Numbered from the stretch's first letter, positions 9,197-18,661 are shown. The stretch is DNA of 52,174 nt from Porticoccaceae bacterium (GCA_018663035.1 JABJEX010000061.1:1-52174); one strand, 5' to 3'. The notes: generated by a model not told the origin, from the letters alone. Program-made: numbers and translations.

Positions 9197-10549
9197 ATGC
9201 ATATCCATATTCTCGGCATCTGTGGCACCTTTATGGGCAGCCTGGCCCAGTTGGCTAAAGCAATGGGGCATCAGGTGTCTGGTTGCGATGCCAATGTCTA
9301 CCCACCCATGAGCAATCAGCTCGAGCAGGCAGGTATCAAACTGATTGAGGGATATGATCCAGAGCAACTACAGCCGGCGCCAGACTTAATTGTAGTTGGT
9401 AATGCTATGTCCCGCGGCAATCCCTGTGTCGAATATATGCTCGATAATCAGCTGCCCTACACATCAGGGCCACAGTGGCTTGGCGATAATATTTTGCGCC
9501 ATAAACAGGTACTGTCTGTCTCTGGTACCCATGGCAAAACATCCACCAGTAGCATGCTGACCAAAATTTTGCACAGCGCGGGCTTAAACCCAGGTTTCCT
9601 AATTGGCGGCGTGCCGCAGGACTTTGGCGTTTCGGCACGGTTATCCGACGGAGACTATTTTGTCGTTGAAGCCGATGAGTACGACAGCGCATTCTTTGAT
9701 AAACGGTCCAAGTTCTTGCATTACCATACAGACAGATTAGTGATTAACAATCTTGAGTTCGATCATGCAGATATCTTTGATGATCTGACTGCTATCCAAA
9801 AGCAGTTCCATCATTGCGTGCGCACAGTGTCCAGCACTGGCACGGTGATATATCCGGCTGACAATAGCAATGTGGCGCAGGTGATAGACAAGGGCTGCTG
9901 GAGTGAGCAACAGAGCTTTGGTCTAGAGGCAGATTGGCAGTACAGGTTGCTGAAAGAAGATGGTTCCCAGTTTGAAATACGGCATGCCGATGTGTCCGCG
10001 CAGGTTAACTGGCAGCAAACCGGCCTGCACAATGTGCACAATGGCCTAGCTGCTGCGGCCGCCGCGTTTCAGGTTGGTGTCAGTATTCAGCAGGCCTGTG
10101 CCGGCCTGAGTGAGTTTGTTGGTGTTAAACGACGAATGGAAGTGATTTATCAGGCGTCGGGCGTCACTGTCTACGATGACTTTGCCCATCACCCTACAGC
10201 CATTGCCACTACACTTGATGGACTGCGAGCAAAAGTGGGGAATAGCAAAATTGTTGCAGTGGTTGAGCCTCGCTCTGCCACGATGCGGCTGGGTATGCAC
10301 AGAGAAAATCTCAGCGCTTCAGTAGCAGCTGCAGATCAGGTACTGTGGTATCAGAATTCGCGCATTGACTGGGATATTCAGAGCTTGGCAGACAGCTGTA
10401 CTGTGCCGTCTAAAGCCTCAGACGACATTGAAAGTTTGTTAGCGCTTACTTATTCCGCAATTACTGATAATTGCCATGTCGTCATTATGAGTAACGGAGG
10501 TTTTGAGGGATTTCACCAGCGTTTGGTTAGCCAGTTGGAGACGGATTAA
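9197..10549 (+). CDS. mpl: UDP-N-acetylmuramate:L-Ala-gamma-D-Glu-meso-DAP ligase (Mpl)
   Basis: Mpl recycles cell-wall tripeptide by joining it to UDP-MurNAc in the cytoplasm. The 450-residue product begins MHIHILGICGTFMGSLAQ, typical of the family. It has the Mur ligase ATP loop GTHGKTST, the central VEADEYDSAFFDKRSKF motif and the DFAHHPTAI motif. The ATG at 9197 was chosen over an upstream frame extension from 9044 because the extra 51 residues look non-coding and TGAGG lies 11 bases upstream of this ATG. The stop is one base from the convergent dtd stop. Confidence 0.95.
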   Translation: MHIHILGICGTFMGSLAQLAKAMGHQVSGCDANVYPPMSNQLEQAGIKLIEGYDPEQLQPAPDLIVVGNAMSRGNPCVEYMLDNQLPYTSGPQWLGDNILRHKQVLSVSGTHGKTSTSSMLTKILHSAGLNPGFLIGGVPQDFGVSARLSDGDYFVVEADEYDSAFFDKRSKFLHYHTDRLVINNLEFDHADIFDDLTAIQKQFHHCVRTVSSTGTVIYPADNSNVAQVIDKGCWSEQQSFGLEADWQYRLLKEDGSQFEIRHADVSAQVNWQQTGLHNVHNGLAAAAAAFQVGVSIQQACAGLSEFVGVKRRMEVIYQASGVTVYDDFAHHPTAIATTLDGLRAKVGNSKIVAVVEPRSATMRLGMHRENLSASVAAADQVLWYQNSRIDWDIQSLADSCTVPSKASDDIESLLALTYSAITDNCHVVIMSNGGFEGFHQRLVSQLETD

Positions 10550-10550
10550 A

Positions 10551-10988
10551 TTAGCCTCTTAGGTTAAAGGTCACAGGGCCATCATTACATAGGCTGACCT
10601 GCATATCTGCTGCAAAAATTCCACAGCCCACATCGTTATGAAGGCTTTTGGCACTGGCTAAAAAATAGTCGTAGAGAGCCTCTGCCTGAATCGGAGCGGC
10701 CGCTGAGGAGAAGCTTGGCCGCATTCCTTTATTGGTATCTGCTGCTAGAGTGAACTGCGATATCACCAGTAGCCCGCCGTTTATGTCCTTTACAGAGAGA
10801 TTCATTTTTGACGCGCTGTCTGAGAACAGTCTGTAATTCAACACCCTGTGTAGCAGTTTGTCGGCATTTTCTCTGGTGTCGTCTTTTTGCACTCCCAGCA
10901 GCAATACAAGTCCCTGACCGATCTGCCCCTGAATCTTTCCGTCAATAGAGACTGAAGCGCTAGATACACGCTGAACTAGGCCGAGCAT
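10551..10988 (-). CDS. dtd: D-aminoacyl-tRNA deacylase
   Basis: DTD hydrolyses D-amino acids (and glycine mischarged on tRNA-Ala) from tRNA, acting as a chiral proofreader. The 145-residue length is standard. The two active-site signatures are present: SQFTLAAD and NKGMRPSF, followed by the C-terminal GPVTF segment that carries the Gly-cisPro element. The gene starts directly at the base after the pip stop, so pip-dtd is a two-gene operon, an order also seen in Pseudomonas. Confidence 0.96.
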   Translation of the reverse strand: MLGLVQRVSSASVSIDGKIQGQIGQGLVLLLGVQKDDTRENADKLLHRVLNYRLFSDSASKMNLSVKDINGGLLVISQFTLAADTNKGMRPSFSSAAAPIQAEALYDYFLASAKSLHNDVGCGIFAADMQVSLCNDGPVTFNLRG

Positions 10989-11954
10989 CTAGTGGTCTGC
11001 CCCTGAATTCAGTTGATGGGCAAGACTTTCGGTAGCCACAATCAATGCGTCGGTAATGCCAGGCTCTCCAGAGGAGTGGCCTGCATCGGCAATGATCTTC
11101 AAGCGAGCTTGGGGCCAGGCTTCGCTGAGAGAAAAGGCCTGATTAACTGGGCATACCATATCGTAGCGACCGTGCACTATGGTGCCGGGAATATCTTTCA
11201 GCCGGTGGGCGTTTTTAGTAATTTGATCTGGCTCTAAGAAGGCCTGATTGATGAAAAAATGGGCTTCGATACGGGCCATGGCCATGGCTACGTGAGGGTT
11301 GGCAAACTGATCGACTAACGCTTCATTGCTGTGCAGCGTAGCGCAGCGGCCCTCCCAAGTGGACCAGGCTTTGGCTGCGGCCATGCGCTCAATTTCGTTT
11401 TCACCGGTAAGGCGAGAATAGTAGGCCGATAACATATCGCCTCGTTCAGACTCAGGAATTACCTGAACATACTGCTGCCAATAATCAGGAAATACATGGC
11501 TGGCACCCTGTTGATAGAACCAGTGAATATCCTCATCCCGGCACAGAAAAATACCTCGTAAAATTAATCCTAGCACCAGCTCTGGATAGGTCTCGGCATA
11601 AACCAGCCCCAGCGTTGAGCCCCAGGAGCCCCCGAAGATAACCCAGCGATCGATCTGTAGCCTCTTGCGGATAGTTTCTATGTCCTCGATAAGTGCAGCT
11701 GTGTGATTGTCCTCGAGACAAGCATGGGGCGTCGATTGGCCCGCACCGCGCTGATCGAAGAGAACAATGCGGTATTTGTCTGGGTCAAAGAAACAGCGAT
11801 CTGTCGCTTTGGCACCGCCACCGGGGCCGCCATGCACAAATAGTACTGGAATACCCTCTGGATTCCCCGATTCCTCAACATAGAGCAAATGGGGCTCAGT
11901 AACCGCTATATGGTGGGTTTTATAAGGGCGAATGGCGGGGAAGGCTTTTCTCAT
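10989..11954 (-). CDS. pip: Proline iminopeptidase
   Basis: An alpha/beta-hydrolase of peptidase family S33 that removes N-terminal proline from peptides in the cytoplasm. The 321-residue protein has the oxyanion motif HGGPGGGA and DQRGAGQSTPHA after the second strand. The nucleophile elbow is GGSWGSTL (Ser of GxSxG), and the C-terminal DAGHS supplies the catalytic His. The catalytic Asp is likely the one in HGRYDMVCP. It is followed without a gap by dtd. The start codon is an ATG at 11954 in the usual position for the family. Confidence 0.93.
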   Translation of the reverse strand: MRKAFPAIRPYKTHHIAVTEPHLLYVEESGNPEGIPVLFVHGGPGGGAKATDRCFFDPDKYRIVLFDQRGAGQSTPHACLEDNHTAALIEDIETIRKRLQIDRWVIFGGSWGSTLGLVYAETYPELVLGLILRGIFLCRDEDIHWFYQQGASHVFPDYWQQYVQVIPESERGDMLSAYYSRLTGENEIERMAAAKAWSTWEGRCATLHSNEALVDQFANPHVAMAMARIEAHFFINQAFLEPDQITKNAHRLKDIPGTIVHGRYDMVCPVNQAFSLSEAWPQARLKIIADAGHSSGEPGITDALIVATESLAHQLNSGADH

Positions 11955-12115
11955 AGTTCTCTATCCATTTATTTCTTGTTTATCTGTCATTGATCTAACT
12001 GCAATCACCCAGTGGTTTAAATCTTGGCGCGCCTTGCGCAGATTAATATAAACCGCATCTCTGATGCTAGACTAGCTTTTAACGCTTGTTAAGCATAAAA
12101 GATCGAGGAATCAGC

Positions 12116-12682
12116 ATGGCCACTTTAACTCGTTGCACCTGGTGTGGAGATGACCCCCTCTACCAGCAATACCATGACACAGAATGGGGGCTGCCCTGTC
12201 GAGACGATAAAAAGCTCTTCGAGTTTGTGCTCTTGGAGGGGGCGCAGGCAGGACTGTCTTGGATCACTATACTGCGCAAGCGTGAGGCTTACTGGGAGGC
12301 ATTTGCAGATTTTGAGGTGTCCAAGGTAGCGGCCTTTACCGAGCATGATATCGAGCGTTGCCTGCAGAACCCAGGGATAGTGCGCAACCGCCTTAAAATT
12401 ACCAGCGCAGTCTCAAACGCCCGCCTGTTTATGGATATACAGGCTGAGTTTGGCAGCTTTAGCAGCTATTTTTGGGGCTACGTGGATAACCAACCCATCG
12501 TTAACTACTGGGCCAGTCAAGCAGAGATACCAGCCACAACTGAACTCTCGGATAGCATCAGCAAAGATATGAAAAAACGCGGTTTTAAGTTTTTTGGCAG
12601 CACTATCTGTTATGCGCATATGCAGGCAATGGGGCTGGTCAATGATCATACCATTGACTGTTATCGTCACAGCCAGTGCTAG
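12116..12682 (+). CDS. tag: DNA-3-methyladenine glycosylase I
   Basis: Tag excises 3-methyladenine from alkylated DNA, starting base-excision repair. The 188-residue product matches the family. The N-terminal zinc ligands are Cys7 and His20 in RCTWCGDDPLYQQYHDTEWG. The motif LEGAQAGLSWITIL carries the base-recognition Glu, and the C-terminal zinc pair lies in HTIDCYRHSQC. The start was set at the ATG at 12116, preceded by GAGGA at good spacing, rather than the in-frame ATG at 12086. The stop overlaps the convergent GGNEF gene by four bases. Confidence 0.96.
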   Translation: MATLTRCTWCGDDPLYQQYHDTEWGLPCRDDKKLFEFVLLEGAQAGLSWITILRKREAYWEAFADFEVSKVAAFTEHDIERCLQNPGIVRNRLKITSAVSNARLFMDIQAEFGSFSSYFWGYVDNQPIVNYWASQAEIPATTELSDSISKDMKKRGFKFFGSTICYAHMQAMGLVNDHTIDCYRHSQC

Positions 12683-13710
12683 CCGACGACCACCATGTCA
12701 CGGCCCATATGTTTGGCCTGATAGAGACCGTTTTCTGCAGTTGACATCAGGTCATCAATACCAGTGCACTTATTGATCGAAGCCACACCAACACTGAGGG
12801 AGATTCTCAGTCGGTCACCCTGTGCCTGCATCTCAATCTCCGTCGCTTTTGTGCGCAGTCGCTCGGCGATATTAACCGCGGCCTCTGCGTTGGCTGTGGG
12901 CAGTAGTATCATAAATTCATTACCTCCCCAGCGCGACACGATGTCCTCATCCCGCAGAGGCTCGCGAAGCATCTGGCCAACTGCAAACAACACCTCATCG
13001 CCTACATCGTGGCCATAGCGATCATTGATGAATTTAAAATTATCTAGGTCAGCCAGCAGAATTGAAAATGGCTGGTTTTCGAGCCGGTACTGCTGATACT
13101 TCACTGCTAGGCGGCCCTCCATATTGTGCCGGTTGGGAAGCTGGGTAAGTATGTCCTGTTGGGCGATTTCGTCTACTCTCGAGGAGAGGTCTCGGTATTT
13201 GGCGAGGCTATCAAAGCGAGAGTTGTCCATTGCCACGGCAAAGGCAGCCAATATGGCGTAGGAGGAGAGAAACCGAACTACTATAATCTCACTGTAGTCG
13301 GGGGTGCTGATCAAACTACTACTGCCGCTGAGAACATAGGTGGATGCGGCAAACAAAACGATTAGCATCCACAGGCTCTGGTGGTGATCGAAGGCGCCTA
13401 CCAAAACCGGCACCGCAGTGAGACACCACATTAGCGAGGTTGGATCTGAGGCGCCGAGTAAAAGATAGAAGAAACCGACGATTAAGGTACTCGCCAATAT
13501 CAGGCGAGCCAGACGGTGCTGGTCAAAGATATAAAAAACACCGAGGCCGACAATAAGAATCCCGGCTATGGCAAGGTAAAATGTGGCTAACCCCATCTCT
13601 CCCAGACGGAAAGAATAAAAGGCAAACATAGTGGCGATAATTACCTGCGCCATCAGCGAAAACGACAGAAAGCCGCCGGTGGCTAAATCCTTGCTATCCT
13701 GCTGAGCCAT
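12679..13710 (-). CDS. Membrane GGDEF-family protein with a variant GGNEF motif
   Basis: A 343-residue protein with about six hydrophobic helices in residues 12-165 and a C-terminal GGDEF domain (about 180-340). Diguanylate cyclases make c-di-GMP from two GTP. Here the signature reads RWGGNEF at 260-266, so the third residue, normally Asp or Glu and needed for metal binding and catalysis, is Asn264 (codon AAT). The upstream RxxD inhibitory-site motif (RDED) and the NDRYGHDVGDEVL substrate region are intact. The domain is therefore probably inactive or altered as a cyclase but may still bind nucleotide. No partner phosphodiesterase is adjacent. The activity prediction is inference from known motif requirements. 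Confidence 0.88.
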   Translation of the reverse strand: MAQQDSKDLATGGFLSFSLMAQVIIATMFAFYSFRLGEMGLATFYLAIAGILIVGLGVFYIFDQHRLARLILASTLIVGFFYLLLGASDPTSLMWCLTAVPVLVGAFDHHQSLWMLIVLFAASTYVLSGSSSLISTPDYSEIIVVRFLSSYAILAAFAVAMDNSRFDSLAKYRDLSSRVDEIAQQDILTQLPNRHNMEGRLAVKYQQYRLENQPFSILLADLDNFKFINDRYGHDVGDEVLFAVGQMLREPLRDEDIVSRWGGNEFMILLPTANAEAAVNIAERLRTKATEIEMQAQGDRLRISLSVGVASINKCTGIDDLMSTAENGLYQAKHMGRDMVVVG

Positions 13711-13792
13711 ACTTGATCATCCATGTTCTATTCACTAAATAATAGTTCATAGATCCACAGAAATCGAAGTTTGGCCCAGCTTTATCTCGCGG

Positions 13793-15604
13793 TTATTTTG
13801 GTGCGCGTTTACGCTGATTTTCTGTCAGCAACTTTTTGCGCAGACGGATACTAACAGGCGTCACTTCCACCAATTCATCGTCTTCGATAAATTCCAGTGC
13901 CTGTTCCAGTGTATGTCTAATTGGTGGCACCAAAGTTAGAGCTTCATCTGTCCCTGAGGCGCGAACATTGGTGAGCTGCTTACCTTTGATAGGGTTGACC
14001 ACAAGGTCATTGCCACGAGAGTGAATACCTACAATCTGACCTTCGTAGACATCTACGGCATGACCTAAGAATAGACGGCCGCGAGCCTGAATATTAAACA
14101 GCGCGAAGGCGGCGGTTTTACCCTTGACCATGCTGATAAGTGCACCGTTCTGGCGGCTGTGAGCTTCACCTTCTTTGATGGGGCCGTAGTGGTCAAATAC
14201 GCTGGTCATAATGCCTGAGCCAGAGGTCAGTGTTAGGAACGCGCCGCGGAAACCGATCAGGCCGCGAGAGGGAATCATAAATTCTAATCTCACACGCCCT
14301 TTACCGTCCGGTTCCATGTTAGTCATTTCACCTTTTCGCTTGCCCAGCTCTTCCATGACCGAGCCCTGATGCTGATCTTCTACATCGATAACAACCTGCT
14401 CGTACGGCTCTTGCATTACACCGTCAACTTCTTTGGTAACAACCTCAGGGCGCGATACGCCCATTTCGAAACCTTCGCGACGCATGGTTTCGATCAATAC
14501 CGACAGGTGCAGTTCACCGCGACCAGAGACAACGAACTTGTCTGGTGAGTCACCCTGCTTCACTCGTAGTGCTACGTTGTGGATCAGCTCTTGATCAAGG
14601 CGATCTTTAATATTTCTGGTGGTGACAAACTTGCCCTCTAGGCCAGCAAAAGGCGAGTTATTAACAATAAATGTCATGCTTACCGTAGGTTCATCAACAC
14701 TCAGGGCGGGCAGCGCTTCCACATTATCCGGATCACAGAGGGTGTCGGAAATCCCCAGGCCATCAATACCATTGATACAAACAATATCGCCTGCAGTTGC
14801 CAGTTGAGTTTCTACCTGATCGAGACCTAAATAGCCTTTAACGTTTAGTACTTTGCCCTTGCGCTCTTTGCCGTCAGCGGCCTTGACCACAACCTGCTGG
14901 CCGGGCTTGAGCTGGCCTCGAGTGATGCGGCCAACACCTATAACACCCACATAGCTGTCGTAGGCCAGAGCAGAAATCTGCATTTGGAAGGGACCATCGA
15001 TATCGACTTTGGGTGATGGCACATCGGCTACGATCATCTCATACAGCGGAGTCATATCTTCCGCCATATTATCTGGATCGTGGCCAGCTATGCCATTGAG
15101 TGCAGAGGCATAGATAACGGGAAAATCCAACTGCTCGTCGGTGGCTCCAAGGCTGTCGAAAAGATCAAAAACCTGATCCATAACCCAATCTGGGCGAGCA
15201 CCTGGGCGGTCGACTTTATTGATAACAACAATAGGTCGCAAACCCTGCTCAAAAGCTTTTGAGGTAACAAAACGTGTCTGAGGCATGGGGCCATCAACAG
15301 CATCGACCAACAATAGAACTGAGTCGACCATAGAGAGCACTCGCTCTACCTCACCACCGAAGTCGGCGTGACCTGGAGTGTCCACGATGTTGATGCGGTA
15401 ATCATTCCAGTTAATCGCAGTATTTTTCGCCAAAATGGTAATGCCGCGCTCTTTTTCCTGGTCGTTGGAGTCCATTAGTCGCTCGGACCCTACGTCCTTG
15501 CGATCAAGGGTGCCAGACTGGCTCAGGAGTTTATCAACCAGGGTAGTTTTTCCGTGGTCAACGTGGGCGATGATTGCAATATTACGCAGGTTTTCAATGG
15601 ACAT
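13793..15604 (-). CDS. typA: Ribosome-associated GTPase TypA/BipA
   Basis: TypA is an EF-G-like translational GTPase that aids 50S assembly, especially in the cold. The 603 residues include G1 [10 protein letters not shown], the switch RGITI, G3 [11 protein letters not shown]4 NKVD and the C-terminal domain specific to the family. Length and start are standard. It lies in the conserved neighbourhood typA-(thiI)-glnA of gammaproteobacteria, here interrupted by the PAS-GGDEF-EAL gene and a reduced thiI. A TATAAT box sits about 40 bases upstream of the start. Confidence 0.97.
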   Translation of the reverse strand: MSIENLRNIAIIAHVDHGKTTLVDKLLSQSGTLDRKDVGSERLMDSNDQEKERGITILAKNTAINWNDYRINIVDTPGHADFGGEVERVLSMVDSVLLLVDAVDGPMPQTRFVTSKAFEQGLRPIVVINKVDRPGARPDWVMDQVFDLFDSLGATDEQLDFPVIYASALNGIAGHDPDNMAEDMTPLYEMIVADVPSPKVDIDGPFQMQISALAYDSYVGVIGVGRITRGQLKPGQQVVVKAADGKERKGKVLNVKGYLGLDQVETQLATAGDIVCINGIDGLGISDTLCDPDNVEALPALSVDEPTVSMTFIVNNSPFAGLEGKFVTTRNIKDRLDQELIHNVALRVKQGDSPDKFVVSGRGELHLSVLIETMRREGFEMGVSRPEVVTKEVDGVMQEPYEQVVIDVEDQHQGSVMEELGKRKGEMTNMEPDGKGRVRLEFMIPSRGLIGFRGAFLTLTSGSGIMTSVFDHYGPIKEGEAHSRQNGALISMVKGKTAAFALFNIQARGRLFLGHAVDVYEGQIVGIHSRGNDLVVNPIKGKQLTNVRASGTDEALTLVPPIRHTLEQALEFIEDDELVEVTPVSIRLRKKLLTENQRKRAPK

Positions 15605-15644
15605 GGGATTACCTAAGAATGCCGGTTAGGGCGAAAAAGCCGCG

Positions 15645-15673
15645 ATTATACGAGAATTTACAGGAACTGCTAC
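15645..15673 (-). promoter_or_regulatory. Probable sigma-70 promoter of typA
   Basis: On the minus strand a perfect TATAAT (15645-15650) is preceded at 17 bp by GTAGCA (15668-15673), a weak -35 match of three in six. It is placed about 40 bases before the typA ATG. The -10 is convincing; the -35 is not. Confidence 0.5.
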
Positions 15674-15681
15674 CGATCTTT

Positions 15682-18057
15682 TCAGTTCGACGATACTTCC
15701 GCCGCTAGCGCCGAATTGCGCTCGATCAGCATGCGGGTAATTGAGGTCGGTGGAGAGGGGGGGCTAATCAGATTTCCCTGCAAATATTGGCAGTTTAAAT
15801 CAAGCAGTTGATGGTGGGTTTTTGACTCCTCGATACAGGGAGCTATGCAGTTTAGGCCTACAGATTTGCACAGTTCTACCAAGCCTTTAACTAGATTCCA
15901 GGCGCTATCCATTTCCATCGACTCGGCCATCAGGCGGTGGGATATCCTGATGGTATCAATCTGCAACTCGCGCAGCTTTTGTAGCGGTAAACTCTGGAAT
16001 CCGACATTATCAACCATCAGCCCGCAGTCGAGCTCCCTGAGTCGCTCAAGCTGGAGCTTGAGCGAGCTGTTTATTTTGGGGAGAGTCTCCGTATGCAGCC
16101 CAAAAATAAACAGTCTTGGGTTAATGCCATGTTTCAGCAGAGCCTCCTGCAATTGCAGGATAAACGATGGATGCTCTAGCTCCCTCAGGCTAAGAGTAAA
16201 GAAGATGCGCTGCTGCTCATCCCAAAGGCCCTGGCTGCGCCATAGATTGACCTGTTTGCAGGTCTGATCAATCAGCGACAGTGAAATATCCACAATCATG
16301 GATCCAGACTCCAAGAACTGAATAAACTCATGGGCCTCGACAATGTCACCACTGGGTTTTTGCCAGCGTAAGAAAACCTGTAGGCCATTAATAAGGTTAC
16401 TCTGAGTATCCAAGATTGGTTGATAAAAAGGTAGAAATGACTCGGCTCTGGATTCTTCGCGGAGACGCTCTAATAGCTCCATCTGTTTTTGCATCTCCAG
16501 AGACAGCTCGCGGTTATGGAAATAAAAATTGGACTTGCCTTCGCGCTTAATGGTGTAGAGGGCCTGATCTGCCTGTTCTAAGATACTGTTGCTGTCACTG
16601 CTGCCATCGTTAAAGAACACAATGCCAATACTGCAGCTAATCTGAAATTTTTCACCTTTGATAACAAATGGCTCTTTTGCGGCATCGAGGATCTTTTCTG
16701 CAACCTGAGCGATCTGTAGTCGTGCGGTCTCGCCCTCCGTACCCAACCTCTCCAGCAACACGACAAATTCGTCACCGCCCAGTCTCGCAACCGTCTCCTG
16801 AGTGCGGATGACCTTGCGCAGGCGCTGCGCAAATAGAGTTAGTGCCAAGTCGCCATAATGGTGTCCGCGGCTGTCGTTTATCTCCTTAAAGTGGTCGAGA
16901 TCTATGAACAACAGCGCACAGAAATTCTGCGTTCGCTGCGCCAAGGAGATAACTCGATTGAGCTCTTCCATGAATCGGTGACGATTAGGCAGGCCGGTCA
17001 GAGGGTCAAAATAGGCCTGCTGCTTAATTCGGGTTTGCATCCTAACGCGGTCAGTCACATCCTCGACAAAGGACGCAGCTCCAATCACATTCATCTCAAC
17101 GTCAAATAATGGCGTTTCGTTCCACTCGCAGATAATCACTGTGCCATCACTGGTAATATTTTCGGTGGTACCTGAAAAGTCTTTACCAAATAAGAAGAGA
17201 TCATGCTCGGCCTGTTGCATCAGAAAGGTCTTCTTGTCCTCAAATAAAAAGTCTGTGGTGCGCCCCATTACCTCAGACTTGGCGAAACCAAAAATTTCCG
17301 TGGCTGCAGGGTTCCAGCCAATAATTTCTCGGTTTTGATTCCACTCTATGTAGCCCAATGGGGTCTGATCAATCAGGCTGGTTATTTTTCTGCTGTCGTT
17401 GATTGTTTGCTGTATCTGGTCTCTGGCTACTAGGGTATCTAATGCAGAGCTTATAAAGGTCCGCCTATTTAGAATACAGCTTACCTCTATGACGGTAGCT
17501 AGCAGCAGTAGTAGAGCGGCCGCTGAGAGGTTGATCTGGGGCCAGTTAATGCCTACCGATAGATATAGGCAGGTTAGGAAAAGCCGTCGCAGCGATGTCG
17601 GCTGAAGGTATAGGCCTGGCCAGATTGCGGGAAGAAAAAGAATAATCGCATTGGTTAGCAGGGCGCCGTCTGCCAAGTTATAGAGTGAATTGTCAGCCAG
17701 CGGCAGGTAGGCTGCGAGGCTCCAAAATAGCGCACAGAGCACGAGATAGGCAGGGGCACTCTGGGGCTTACGATTGGCTTGTTCAGCGTATACCCAAAGC
17801 CCCAGAGTGCAGAGGCAAAGTCCGGCAAACCACAGACCGATGGGTGAATAATAGGTTGCTCCAGAGCTAAGTACTGTGAAGAGGCCGCAACTGACGACCG
17901 AAACGGCAATGCATGTAACTAGGTGGCAGGCATTGGCCTGCGCAAGCTCAAGATTAACAGATTGATTTAGAGGCGATAGACTGGTGGCTGTTGCATCCCT
18001 GCTCTCACTCCTAATCTCGACCTTTGTATCACATGAGATACTGTCTTTGTGCGTCAT
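15682..18057 (-). CDS. PAS-GGDEF-EAL protein with degenerate EAL domain
   Basis: A 791-residue c-di-GMP-type signalling protein. Residues about 40-205 hold several hydrophobic helices. A PAS/PAC domain (about 225-335) contains QTPLGYIEWN. A GGDEF domain (about 345-505) has a canonical RLGGDEF. An EAL domain (about 520-785) follows. The catalytic EAL tripeptide is replaced by QVF at 560-562 (QVFLRW), and the DDFGTGYSSL segment reads VDNVGFQSL, so metal ligands are missing and phosphodiesterase activity is unlikely. The inhibitory site is RTQE instead of RxxD. The cyclase half could be active while the EAL half acts as a binding or regulatory module. The gene sits between typA and the thiI remnant. 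Confidence 0.9.
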   Translation of the reverse strand: MTHKDSISCDTKVEIRSESRDATATSLSPLNQSVNLELAQANACHLVTCIAVSVVSCGLFTVLSSGATYYSPIGLWFAGLCLCTLGLWVYAEQANRKPQSAPAYLVLCALFWSLAAYLPLADNSLYNLADGALLTNAIILFLPAIWPGLYLQPTSLRRLFLTCLYLSVGINWPQINLSAAALLLLLATVIEVSCILNRRTFISSALDTLVARDQIQQTINDSRKITSLIDQTPLGYIEWNQNREIIGWNPAATEIFGFAKSEVMGRTTDFLFEDKKTFLMQQAEHDLFLFGKDFSGTTENITSDGTVIICEWNETPLFDVEMNVIGAASFVEDVTDRVRMQTRIKQQAYFDPLTGLPNRHRFMEELNRVISLAQRTQNFCALLFIDLDHFKEINDSRGHHYGDLALTLFAQRLRKVIRTQETVARLGGDEFVVLLERLGTEGETARLQIAQVAEKILDAAKEPFVIKGEKFQISCSIGIVFFNDGSSDSNSILEQADQALYTIKREGKSNFYFHNRELSLEMQKQMELLERLREESRAESFLPFYQPILDTQSNLINGLQVFLRWQKPSGDIVEAHEFIQFLESGSMIVDISLSLIDQTCKQVNLWRSQGLWDEQQRIFFTLSLRELEHPSFILQLQEALLKHGINPRLFIFGLHTETLPKINSSLKLQLERLRELDCGLMVDNVGFQSLPLQKLRELQIDTIRISHRLMAESMEMDSAWNLVKGLVELCKSVGLNCIAPCIEESKTHHQLLDLNCQYLQGNLISPPSPPTSITRMLIERNSALAAEVSSN

Positions 18058-18196
18058 CGGCTGCGTCCTGCGGCTGATTTATGACTGAAGCTAATTTATT
18101 GATACTTAAATATAGTCGCTAATGCTGCAAAATGGGGCTTAATAGCCAGATTACACTGGCATAGTTGGCAGTTTGAGCGCTGTTATGTGATGTACT

Positions 18197-18529
18197 CTAG
18201 GTTTTAGGAGAGTAAACCGCGACCTGTTGAAAGCCATGCTCTCGCATAAGCTGAGCTTGAAGTCTGCTCATAATGCCTTTATCGCAAAACAGCAGGTATC
18301 GTTTACTGCGATCGAGTTTATCAAACTGCTGTTCAAGGTTAAAAAAAGGGATGCTAAGTAGAGAATAGTCGTCTGCTATCAATGGTTTTTTTTCAATGTC
18401 TGCGGGATGGCGGATATCCACCAAAATATCATCAGGACCTATCTCGGAGGTTCGCGCTATATCACCTGTGATGGAGGAATCTATGCCAAGGCCCTCAGTC
18501 TCTCGATTACTGGCAGTGGCAGCAATCAT
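18197..18529 (-). CDS. Stand-alone ThiI-type rhodanese domain (reduced thiI)
   Basis: A 110-residue protein that matches only the C-terminal rhodanese domain of ThiI. Recognisable pieces are ILVDIRHPADIEKKPL, the IPFFNLEQQFDKLD segment and the active-site loop FCDKGIMSRLQ with persulfide Cys82. The THUMP, NFLD and PP-loop domains of ThiI, which make 4-thiouridine in tRNA, are absent. An in-frame TGA lies 10 codons before the ATG, so nothing upstream extends the frame. The gene occupies the position, between typA and glnA, where complete thiI is found in Pseudomonas. In Salmonella the rhodanese domain alone supports thiazole synthesis, so a retained role in thiamine is plausible. The ribosome-binding site is poor. 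Confidence 0.8.
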   Translation of the reverse strand: MIAATASNRETEGLGIDSSITGDIARTSEIGPDDILVDIRHPADIEKKPLIADDYSLLSIPFFNLEQQFDKLDRSKRYLLFCDKGIMSRLQAQLMREHGFQQVAVYSPKT

Positions 18530-18570
18530 AAAAGTGGTTGGAAAAGATGACAGAAGTCATTCTGAGGGGC

Positions 18571-18576
18571 ATTATA
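18571..18576 (-). promoter_or_regulatory. Possible -10 element for the ThiI-type rhodanese gene
   Basis: TATAAT on the minus strand, about 42 bases before the ATG of the rhodanese gene. The -35 position (AGTATT, 18594-18599) matches poorly. The two NtrC boxes of glnA lie just upstream of it, so nitrogen status could affect this promoter too. Confidence 0.35.
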
Positions 18577-18614
18577 AGGGGGCTGCAGAAAAGAATACTA
18601 TTAATTCTCAGATT

Positions 18615-18631
18615 AGCACCAAACTGGTGCA
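18615..18631 (+). promoter_or_regulatory. NtrC binding site 1 upstream of glnA
   Basis: AGCACCAAACTGGTGCA, a 17-bp near-perfect palindrome matching the NtrC consensus TGCACYA-N3-TGGTGCA. It lies about 170 bases upstream of the inferred glnA start of transcription, typical for an enhancer. Confidence 0.85.
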
Positions 18632-18644
18632 TCTAATTTCAGCA

Positions 18645-18661
18645 GGCACCATTATGGTGCG
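18645..18661 (+). promoter_or_regulatory. NtrC binding site 2 upstream of glnA
   Basis: GGCACCATTATGGTGCG, a second 17-bp inverted repeat of the NtrC type. Its centre is exactly 30 bp from that of site 1, nearly three helical turns, so two NtrC dimers would bind on the same face, as at the E. coli glnA enhancer. Confidence 0.85.
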
